A stretch of 7,895 nucleotides of DNA. It comes from Candidatus Thorarchaeota archaeon (GTDB lineage: Archaea > Asgardarchaeota > Thorarchaeia > Thorarchaeales > Thorarchaeaceae). The DNA is taken from the NCBI GenBank assembly GCA_016839345.1, contig JAEOUL010000094.1:1-7895 (forward strand). Reading direction: 5' to 3'. The notes beneath the pieces were generated by a model, which saw nothing but the letters and a program-made list of their open reading frames with translations, made no database searches and was not told where the DNA came from. Of this stretch, positions 1 to 5,407 are shown piece after piece. The translations under genes and the position numbers were made by a program. Positions within the stretch are counted from its first letter, which is position 1. Each line of letters begins with the position of its first letter.

Positions 1-11
1 GTGGTGTAAAA

Positions 12-1217
12 ATGAAGAAAATACAGAATACTACAACCTTCCTCGTTATTCTTGCGATTCTATTTTCTATTCCAATCATTCCAGCTCGCGGGCATTCAGT
101 AGCAGAAACAGGAATTGTTCGAGACTATTGGCCAACTGATGAATGGCAGAACACAACCCCTGAATCCCAAGGACTGGACTCAAGTATCCTAAACCGCATC
201 GATGAAACAATTACTGAAAATGACATCGCTGTTGACTCGGTGATTGTCATCAAGAATGGGTATATAGTCTATGAGAAATACTATGACTTATGGAATCAAT
301 ATATGGTCCATACGATTCAATCATGTACAAAGAGTTTCATGTCAGCTCTCATTGGTATTGCTATTGATATGGGGTACATTGATAGCGTGAGTCAGCCAAT
401 TCTCGATTTCTTTCCCAACTATACCATTGATAACTGGGATTCAAGAAAGGAGAATATCACGCTATTCCATTGTTTGACGATGTCAACTGGACTCGAATTT
501 CATGAGGTTGATATCCCCTACGAAGACCCAGAAAATGACCTGTTTGCTATGTATCGAAGTAGCGACATGTGGGAATATGTCTTGGATAGACCAATGGAAT
601 ACGATCCCGGTGAGCATTGGTCGTACAATTCTGGAGGTATTGAGCTTCTAGGTGGAGTCATTGAGCAATCAACAGGATATAGTGTAGCAGATTTCGCAGA
701 GGAATTCTTATTCAATCCGATTGGAATTGACTATTTCTATTGGTGGAGTCCTACTGCAAGTGGTCAATACGGATGCGGAGGAGGATTACACCTGAAACCC
801 CGGGACATGGCACGGTTTGGGTATCTATATCTGAACAATGGGACTTGGAACGGTACTCAGGTTGTTTCATCAGATTGGGTCAATGTGTCAACGAGAATGT
901 ATTATGATACTGGCTTAGGGTACCTCTATGGTTGCACTTGGTGGGGATTTCCTGAACAGCCATTCTATACAGCAACTGGACATTATGAACAGAAAATCTA
1001 CGTTTTGCCTGAACATGATATTGTTGTTGTTTTCACTGGTGACATCCAAGATGAAGACTGGCACCCCACAGATTACTTTGTGATGGGATATGTAATATCA
1101 GCTTCTGAAAGTCAAAGCGGTTTTACAAGCCCACTGTTGTTCGTATATGCTTCAGTTCTGATAGTATTGGTAGCGCCGATACCCATCATACTTGTAAGAC
1201 GCAGGTCATGGCATTGA
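12..1217 (+). CDS. Secreted, membrane-anchored serine hydrolase (beta-lactamase / class C PBP fold)
   Basis: This is a 401-residue serine hydrolase of the beta-lactamase family (PF00144 type: esterases, D-aminopeptidases, 6-aminohexanoate-dimer hydrolases). Residues 1-26 form a signal peptide or N-terminal membrane segment. The catalytic SxxK motif is S104-C-T-K107, and the conserved Tyr is in the WSYNSGG motif (Y205). A late ATGHYEQ segment (321-327) sits where the family has its third active-site motif. Residues 373-395 are a C-terminal transmembrane helix followed by RRR, so the enzyme should be tethered with its catalytic domain outside. Six mature N-x-S/T sequons (N47, N136, N148, N276, N280, N291) fit an archaeal surface glycoprotein. 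GGTG lies 5 nt before the ATG and supports this start. The motif spacing resembles the NylB/esterase branch more than true beta-lactamases. The substrate cannot be read from sequence, and antibiotic resistance should not be inferred. Confidence 0.9.
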   Translation: MKKIQNTTTFLVILAILFSIPIIPARGHSVAETGIVRDYWPTDEWQNTTPESQGLDSSILNRIDETITENDIAVDSVIVIKNGYIVYEKYYDLWNQYMVHTIQSCTKSFMSALIGIAIDMGYIDSVSQPILDFFPNYTIDNWDSRKENITLFHCLTMSTGLEFHEVDIPYEDPENDLFAMYRSSDMWEYVLDRPMEYDPGEHWSYNSGGIELLGGVIEQSTGYSVADFAEEFLFNPIGIDYFYWWSPTASGQYGCGGGLHLKPRDMARFGYLYLNNGTWNGTQVVSSDWVNVSTRMYYDTGLGYLYGCTWWGFPEQPFYTATGHYEQKIYVLPEHDIVVVFTGDIQDEDWHPTDYFVMGYVISASESQSGFTSPLLFVYASVLIVLVAPIPIILVRRRSWH

Positions 1218-1222
1218 GTTTC

Positions 1223-1253
1223 ACTATCAAGGATAGTTCATGAACCAAGTTCA
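1223..1253. terminator. Two small hairpins between convergent genes
   Basis: ACTATC-aag-GATAGT (1223-1237) fills most of the 20-nt gap between the stop codons of the serine hydrolase and the DUF998-like gene. It is followed at once by TGAAC-caa-GTTCA (1241-1253), which overlaps the end of the latter gene. Neither is followed by a clean T tract, so a shared bidirectional transcription end is only a suggestion from position and symmetry. Confidence 0.3.
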
Positions 1254-1855
1254 CTGGCTACATTATACTTCAGTGTGTGATATGAAACAAGTCCAACGAA
1301 AACTAACGCACTAAAGACTGTGAACCATTCTACCAAAGGTCCACCAATATAGATCGCAAAAATCAGACTTAAGATTGTAATCACTAGGCCATAAAGTGCA
1401 GTAGGTTTTGAGAAACGTGGATGGACAAGAAGTGGTAAACTGATTATAATCAATGTGAAGAAATTCAATTCAAAGAAGAGTGTTGACGCTTGCATATGTG
1501 GCTCTCCGAGATTCTCTGAATACACGCCAATCATGACAAGTGCAACTGCAGATATTAAACCAATTAGTTGACCAATCACGAGGATGTATTTTGCTGCTAA
1601 CTTCCCCTCATTATACCAGTCTTTAAGACCTATAAAGAATGGAACAAGAGCCACTCCTGTAAGAATACAACCCCAAGTGTAGAAATAAGCTCCAAATGGA
1701 CTATAATCGAAATTCCCAAGACGGCTTAGATAATGTGTCGCAGGACCATATGGCTCAGGGTAGAATGCCCATGATGTGAATGTGAAGGCACAATAGAAGA
1801 CAATGACAAGAATCCCACCTATAGTCGAGAGCGGCCATTTGTATAGTCGTTTCAT
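1238..1855 (-). CDS. DUF998-like six-helix membrane protein
   Basis: This is an integral membrane protein of 205 residues with about six hydrophobic helices (roughly 9-30, 58-78, 88-112, 123-145, 153-171 and 175-193). The loop after helix 1, FYPEPYGPATHYLSRLG, matches the 'Y-P-x-x-Y ... LS-x-LG' pattern of DUF998 proteins (PF06197), whose biochemical role is unknown. The reading frame stays open back to 2008, but the upstream part reads as soluble, Cys/Trp-rich sequence over the start of the divergent gene. I chose the ATG at 1855 because GAAGGGA lies 6 nt before it and the hydrophobic domain begins directly after. ATGs at 1870 and 1888 are alternatives without a good ribosome site. The gene is convergent with the serine hydrolase and has no obvious functional partner. 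The family call rests on one motif plus topology. Confidence 0.72.
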   Translation of the reverse strand: MKRLYKWPLSTIGGILVIVFYCAFTFTSWAFYPEPYGPATHYLSRLGNFDYSPFGAYFYTWGCILTGVALVPFFIGLKDWYNEGKLAAKYILVIGQLIGLISAVALVMIGVYSENLGEPHMQASTLFFELNFFTLIIISLPLLVHPRFSKPTALYGLVITILSLIFAIYIGGPLVEWFTVFSALVFVGLVSYHTLKYNVASELGS

Positions 1856-1891
1856 CAGATGTCCCTTCATTTGTTGAAGTAACCCCATCTT

Positions 1892-2656
1892 ATGAATACC
1901 ATTGGAAGGGATAACAATAAACGTAGAATTGTCTGCACAAATCCAACACCAAATATCAACGAGAGGATAGCACTGACTGAAGCGACAATAGAGCAGATGG
2001 GTGTCCAACGTTATCTTGACTCTCTGAGGGAACTACACAGAACAGTCACTGCTGATGACTGGTTGAAGATTGGATGGGATTTCCTTGAAACCATGGGAGT
2101 CGGAGAGCTCTATGGCTGCGATCTGGACATCTTCCCTATTTTGGACCGTATTCCACCTAGTTCAGATTTCATCGATGTGCAGACTTTCCTTCAGCATGCT
2201 GTCGTTGAAACCCTATTAGAAACTCTAGATAATCATAGTTCAACGATTCTTCTTGATATCGACAAAATGGATGGCACCCCTGCTGCTGTTCTAATACCAA
2301 AAATCCTGGAACTACGGGCAAAAGAGATGCATAACATATCCATTCCTGTTTTAGGAACCGAGTTCATCATCTATGACATAGAGATGAAGGAGATTGGAGT
2401 TGAGATCATTCCAGCACTTGGTGAATCTGTGTTGCTAAAGGAGCTCTGGCTTACAGCAACAGGGTTTGAAATATTGTCCAAATTAAAATACGGTCTTCGA
2501 ACCACTCAGAAAGGCTTCGAACAGATCAAAAAAGAGTTCAAAAAGTCTGGAATGAAGTATCAGTTAAGGTGTGTTACTGAAGAATCGAGATTAAGGCAAG
2601 CCAATATTTCTGAGGCCATGACTTCTCATATCCTCTCAAGAATCGAATCAGTTTAG
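1892..2656 (+). CDS. Conserved-looking soluble protein of unknown function
   Basis: I do not recognise this 254-residue protein. It has no signal peptide and no membrane segment. It reads as mixed alpha/beta: helices around 22-70 (with DDWLKIGWDFLETMGVGELYG at about 55-75), a central part with an LLDIDKMDG strand/turn (120-128), a strand-rich part at 150-178 (IPVLGTEFIIYDIEMKEIGVEIIP), and a charged helical C-terminus (180-254, Lys/Glu-rich). Acidic residues cluster at D76-D79 and D122-D127, but no catalytic motif is clear. The start is uncertain. ATG 1892 has no Shine-Dalgarno and leaves only 36 nt to the divergent DUF998-like start. ATG 1997 (219 residues) would leave a more normal 141-nt gap, but the segment before it (residues 22-40) looks like continuous helix. 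The gene ends 12 nt before the arm of a hairpin and converges with the first SSB gene. Confidence 0.7.
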   Translation: MNTIGRDNNKRRIVCTNPTPNINERIALTEATIEQMGVQRYLDSLRELHRTVTADDWLKIGWDFLETMGVGELYGCDLDIFPILDRIPPSSDFIDVQTFLQHAVVETLLETLDNHSSTILLDIDKMDGTPAAVLIPKILELRAKEMHNISIPVLGTEFIIYDIEMKEIGVEIIPALGESVLLKELWLTATGFEILSKLKYGLRTTQKGFEQIKKEFKKSGMKYQLRCVTEESRLRQANISEAMTSHILSRIESV

Positions 2657-2712
2657 AAAAAGAGAGTTAAACGGGCACCATTTGGTTGGATGCCCGTTTT
2701 GTTTTGGTTTTG
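2655..2712. terminator. Bidirectional hairpin terminator, unknown gene (+) / first SSB gene (-)
   Basis: A perfect 9-bp stem is formed by AAACGGGCA (2669-2677) and TGCCCGTTT (2691-2699) with a 13-nt loop. On the + strand it runs into TTTTGTTTTGGTTTT. On the - strand it is followed by AACTCTCTTTTTC (2656-2668), which touches the last base of the + gene's stop codon. The same minus-strand tail motif follows a different hairpin after the second SSB gene, so I read it mainly as the SSB terminator, working in both directions. Confidence 0.7.
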
Positions 2713-2722
2713 TAACTATCAA

Positions 2723-3250
2723 CTAGTATCTACGACGTCTGTCGCGGTCGCCGTATCCACCGCCACCACGTCTGTTTCTGCCTCCACCACTGCGGTCATA
2801 ACCACCACCGTGGCCACCGCCCCCGTAGCCACCACGACCACCGCCGCCTCCATACCTTGGACGACGACGATCATCATCGTGCTCTTCAGCACTCATATCA
2901 ACTTCTTCGTTGACTTCTTCAATAGCTTCCTCAGCCTCAGATAGTTCTCCGAACTTGCCGATATTTAGTCGAAGACTACCACGGAATAATCCGGTATAGC
3001 CGTTCTTCAATTGGTAGGTGGTACCAGCATTGATCTCATCGATACTGGCGTCCCACAGGGGTACTTGAACACAACCAGTTGAATCGCCGACAGTAGCATC
3101 AGCGACACGGTGAGTCGCCCCATCATTACGGGACGTGACCTCACGCTCTTCTCCAATAGTAACCACTTTGAAAGATATGGTCACATTCTTCATTCTTGGC
3201 TTCAACTCAGCCACTGTAGCCTCAATAGGCTCACGTTCTTGATAACTCAT
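2723..3250 (-). CDS. ssb: Single-OB-fold ssDNA-binding protein, Sulfolobus SSB type (copy 1)
   Basis: This 175-residue protein is predicted to bind single-stranded nucleic acid during replication and repair. Residues 8-106 are an OB fold resembling Sulfolobus SSB, with the ELKPRMKNV entry strand, VADATVGDSTG and VPLWD motifs. The base-stacking aromatics appear as W66, Y85 and F89, with the same 19 and 4 spacing as W56/W75/F79 of the Sulfolobus protein. An acidic linker (105-128) leads into a Gly-rich tail with RGG, GGYGG and GGGR elements (133-170), ending DRDRRRRY. It differs from copy 2 at about 14 of the first 124 residues, with Cys60 in place of Thr. The ATG at 3250 is fixed by the identical start of copy 2 and the conserved sequence before it. 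In Asgard genomes such proteins could also act on RNA. The SSB role is inferred from the fold and the aromatic triad. Confidence 0.9.
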   Translation of the reverse strand: MSYQEREPIEATVAELKPRMKNVTISFKVVTIGEEREVTSRNDGATHRVADATVGDSTGCVQVPLWDASIDEINAGTTYQLKNGYTGLFRGSLRLNIGKFGELSEAEEAIEEVNEEVDMSAEEHDDDRRRPRYGGGGGRGGYGGGGHGGGYDRSGGGRNRRGGGGYGDRDRRRRY

Positions 3251-3415
3251 CGTATATTCTCTCGCTTGTGCGATAGCAGGACAATAAAAACTGGGTGTTC
3301 TTCAATGGTTTGTGTGCGAATTCTTGTTGACCCCGCCAGACCACATCTCGAAGGCCTCTTGCTTGTATCTGCCTGCATATTTTCGCTGCGTATGTTTCCT
3401 TAAGAACTTGTGGAC
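3251..3415 (-). promoter_or_regulatory. Conserved leader/promoter of SSB copy 1
   Basis: This non-coding stretch is shared in blocks with the region before SSB copy 2. Reading towards the gene, the blocks are: GTTCTTAAGGAAAC (3394-3407), a near-palindrome around CTTAAG; TTCGAGATGTGG followed by a GGGGTC element (3329-3352); a 23-base block TGAAGAACACCC...GTTTTT (3286-3308); and TCGC-acaa-GCGA (3262-3273), 11 nt before the ATG. The T-rich TTTTTATT (about 3284-3291) could be a TATA box giving a very short 5' UTR. Alternatively transcription starts near the CTTAAG element and makes a leader RNA of about 120 nt. The rest of this 330-base gene-free gap (about 3416-3515) is AT-rich and I see nothing else in it. 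Confidence 0.6.
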
Positions 3416-3515
3416 ATTGGAATTTTGGTAGAATTGCGATTTGAATGTCATAATATTCTAAGATTCATTAATCAATGTGTAAGAATAGGCAGGTATACAA
3501 TGGTAGTTTGTCGCT

Positions 3516-3557
3516 GAGAAAAAGAGAGATTTACGGATACGAAAAAAAGATCCGTAT
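3516..3557 (-). terminator. Hairpin terminator of SSB copy 2
   Basis: The stem TACGGAT (3532-3538) / ATCCGTA (3550-3556) lies 24 nt after the stop codon of the second SSB gene. Read on the - strand it has a T-rich loop and is followed by AAATCTCTCTTTTTCTC (tail motif at 3518-3528). The stem sequence is unrelated to that after SSB copy 1, but the CTCTCTTTTTC tail is identical, which supports a functional terminator. Confidence 0.65.
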
Positions 3558-3580
3558 ATTTTTGACTGCTGTGTTATCAA

Positions 3581-4120
3581 CTAGTATCTGCGACGTCTGT
3601 CGCGGCTGTCATAACTACTGCTACTACTACGACGGTCTCTACTACCATAGCCGCCTCCACCGCTACGACCGTAACCTCCGCCTCCATAGCTTCGGCCACC
3701 ATAGCCGCCTCCGCCACCACCGTAACTACTACGACGACGAGTATCCTCATGCTCTTCAGCACTCATGTCAACTTCCTCATTGACTTCTTCGATAGCTTCC
3801 TCAGCTTCACTTATCTCGCCATATTTACCAATATTGAGTCGTAAGTTACCTCGAAACAATCCAGTATAACCGTTTTTCAGTGTATAGGTTGTTCCAGCAT
3901 CAATGTCATCAATAGAAGAGTCCCACAATGGTACTTGAACAGTACCCGTTGAATCACCAACTGTTGCGTCTGCAACACGATGAGTCGCTCCATCACTTCG
4001 GGATGAAACTTCGCGTTCTTCACCAGTGCCAACCACCTTGAAGGTGATTGTAACATTTTTCATTCGTGGCTTCAACTCAGCCACTGTAGCCTCAATAGGC
4101 TCACGTTCTTCGTAACTCAT
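3581..4120 (-). CDS. ssb: Single-OB-fold ssDNA-binding protein, Sulfolobus SSB type (copy 2)
   Basis: This 179-residue paralogue of the neighbouring SSB has the same layout. The OB fold spans residues 8-106 with the aromatic triad W66/Y85/F89, and the acidic hinge (SEAEEAIEEVNEEVDMSAEE) is almost unchanged. The tail (131-179) is rich in GYGG and Ser-Tyr-Arg and also ends in DRRRRY. Compared with copy 1 it has more Ser/Tyr and fewer RGG elements, including a five-Ser run at 165-169. Most substitutions in the OB fold are conservative, so both copies are probably functional and neither is a decaying pseudogene. The gene has its own leader and terminator, so the two copies are separate transcription units. 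It is divergent from the molybdenum oxidoreductase. The symbol ssb is generic for the family. Confidence 0.9.
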   Translation of the reverse strand: MSYEEREPIEATVAELKPRMKNVTITFKVVGTGEEREVSSRSDGATHRVADATVGDSTGTVQVPLWDSSIDDIDAGTTYTLKNGYTGLFRGNLRLNIGKYGEISEAEEAIEEVNEEVDMSAEEHEDTRRRSSYGGGGGGYGGRSYGGGGYGRSGGGGYGSRDRRSSSSSYDSRDRRRRY

Positions 4121-4290
4121 GATATATTCTCTCGCTTATGCGATTAACAGGTCAAACAAAAACAGGGTGTTCTTCAGTGGGCATGTGTGTAATCGAATCG
4201 ACCCCTCACTGGGCCACGTCTCGAAATCGCCTCGTACTTGGTATTCCTGTGTGAGTCAGGTGCAAGAGTTCCCTTAAGAACTTGTGTACA
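4121..4290 (-). promoter_or_regulatory. Conserved leader/promoter of SSB copy 2
   Basis: It holds the same blocks at nearly the same distances as copy 1. GTTCTTAAGGGAAC (4268-4281) is here a full GTTC-N6-GAAC inverted repeat. TTCGAGACGTGGCCC with GAGGGGTC follows (4200-4225), then the 23-base GAAGAACACCC block (4158-4180, about 21 of 23 identical), and TCGC-ataa-GCGA (4132-4143), again 11 nt before the ATG. The intervening sequence differs freely and carries small indels, so the blocks appear to be under selection. Confidence 0.6.
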
Positions 4291-4362
4291 GTGGCTTTTT
4301 TTCTAACATGACTTCACTATAGTTCCAAATCATTAATACGATTAATTTTCCATACAAAATTG

Positions 4363-5352
4363 ATGAATAATAATCAGAAAATCGTATCAATCATAGTAAT
4401 AATGGTGGTTGTCGCAGTTGTCTTCGTGTCTGGTCCAATTTTGTGGCCAATAGTACAAGATAATGAACCATCAGAGTTTCCGGATTTCTTTACCAAAAAC
4501 GAGGACTATTTCGTAACACGAATCGGAGCTGTTCCAGATATCGATCGGGACACCTATCAACTAGAGATTAAAGGATTGATTGAGAGTCCAACAAATTTCT
4601 CTTTACAGGAATTGCAGGCATTGAATCTGACCGATTTACCTCTTACTATTGAATGTATTGGGAATCCCTTCACAGGAAAGTTGGTGTCTACTGCCATGTG
4701 GAGAGGTTTCAAGTTGTATGATTTGTTAGAAACTTTAGGTATCTCGGAAGGTGCCACTGGAGTCAGGTATATGGCTGCTGATGGATATTACGCATCACAT
4801 ACCATGGATCAGCTTGAAAATAATGGAGTACTCGGTGCATTGTATATGAATGGCGTCGAAATCCCTCCTATACATGGATTTCCTCTACGAATTCTAAATC
4901 CGGGGTATTACGGTGTCAAACAACCAGCCTGGGTGACTGAGATTGAGGTAATTGACAGACCTTTAGAGGATTTTTGGCAGGATCGTGGTTGGGATACTTC
5001 GCCACCTATGGAGATTGACTCAAAGATCTTCTTTCCAGGAGGATATAGACCGTCAGTAAATGTGAGTCAAAATCTAAAGGTTGGAGGTTGTGCATTTGGA
5101 GGTACTCGTGTCAAGTATGTAGAATATACAATTGATGATGGCTTAACGTGGAACAATGCAACAATAGTTCAGCAAATTGATGCAGATAATGTTTGGGTAT
5201 TTTGGGAGTTCGAGATTAGTTTTTCTAGTGTGGGCCAATTCACTCTACAAGTCAGAGCCACCGATATTAACGACAATCAACAAATTAAGACTGATACTTC
5301 ATACCTTGATGGAACCAGTAGTTGGCCTTTGATAGTTATCAATGTGATATAG
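4363..5352 (+). CDS. Membrane-anchored sulfite-oxidase-fold molybdopterin oxidoreductase
   Basis: This 329-residue protein belongs to the sulfite oxidase superfamily (PF00174 domain plus a Mo-co dimerisation-like domain). An N-terminal helix (about 8-32) anchors it with the enzyme outside. The Moco domain (about 50-205) contains YQLEIKGLIESP, the molybdenum-ligand Cys in TIECIGN (C98), STAMWRGFKLYDLLE, AADGY, the MNG...IHGFPLRILNPGYYGVK stretch and WVTEIEV. A C-terminal Ig-like domain (about 227-328) carries VKYVEYTIDDGLTW and VRATD. The segment aligned with the substrate-binding 'VRNH' of true sulfite oxidases reads VTRI here, so sulfite may not be the substrate. There is no heme b5 or c domain. 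I use ATG 4363; a TTG directly before it is the longer in-frame alternative. No Shine-Dalgarno is visible, and a TTAATA box about 27 nt upstream (near 4336) would fit a leaderless mRNA. No Moco-synthesis or electron-transfer gene is nearby. Confidence 0.9.
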   Translation: MNNNQKIVSIIVIMVVVAVVFVSGPILWPIVQDNEPSEFPDFFTKNEDYFVTRIGAVPDIDRDTYQLEIKGLIESPTNFSLQELQALNLTDLPLTIECIGNPFTGKLVSTAMWRGFKLYDLLETLGISEGATGVRYMAADGYYASHTMDQLENNGVLGALYMNGVEIPPIHGFPLRILNPGYYGVKQPAWVTEIEVIDRPLEDFWQDRGWDTSPPMEIDSKIFFPGGYRPSVNVSQNLKVGGCAFGGTRVKYVEYTIDDGLTWNNATIVQQIDADNVWVFWEFEISFSSVGQFTLQVRATDINDNQQIKTDTSYLDGTSSWPLIVINVI

Positions 5353-5407
5353 ATGAATAAATTTGCAAGTTACAGGATGTTTTGAAATCTAATGGTCTGA
5401 GTTCTTA

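Larger units (their letters stand above)
2662..3415 (-). repeat. Tandem duplication unit, copy 1 (leader + SSB gene + terminator)
   Basis: This is the first of two direct-repeat units with their ATGs 870 bp apart. The unit includes the palindromic GTTC-box at the 5' end of the leader, the SSB coding region and the hairpin/CTCTCTTTTTC terminator. The OB-fold coding part is the most similar to copy 2. The Gly-rich tail and most leader sequence have diverged, except for short blocks. Confidence 0.75.
3516..4290 (-). repeat. Tandem duplication unit, copy 2 (leader + SSB gene + terminator)
   Basis: This is the second, upstream unit of the direct repeat, in the same order as copy 1: GTTC-box, conserved leader blocks, OB-fold coding region, Gly-rich tail, hairpin and CTCTCTTTTTC tail. 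The last codons and the bases after the stop (TAG-TTGATA) are identical in both copies. Confidence 0.75.

Noticed and set aside
12..1217. Call as an antibiotic-resistance beta-lactamase
   Set aside because: The SxxK/Tyr motifs are shared by many esterases and peptidases, and the membrane anchor and archaeal context do not suggest resistance.
1856..2008. N-terminal extension of the DUF998-like protein
   Set aside because: The extra 51 residues overlap the divergent gene, are Cys/Trp-rich and unlike the family, and no ribosome site precedes them; GAAGGGA supports the ATG at 1855.
2690..2944. Plus-strand frame rich in Thr, Val and Ala opposite the end of SSB copy 1
   Set aside because: It is the antisense reading of the Gly/Arg-rich tail codons; low complexity, no ribosome site, and it crosses the terminator.
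3600..3740. Short repeated GCCTCC/CCACCG-type units that could be mistaken for a CRISPR or minisatellite array
   Set aside because: They are in-frame Gly/Tyr codons of the SSB tail, with no uniform repeat length and no spacers.
3475..3783. Plus-strand frame rich in Tyr/His/Arg opposite the tail of SSB copy 2, and a minus-strand Val/Ala/Glu-rich frame at 3577-3762
   Set aside because: Both are shadows of the repetitive tail codons of the SSB gene.
4330..4337. TCATTAAT, found also at 3465-3472, as a further conserved upstream element of both SSB genes
   Set aside because: Its distance from the GTTC-box differs by about 9 nt between copies and the sequence is AT-rich, so chance is likely; at 4330 it better fits a TATA box for the molybdenum enzyme.
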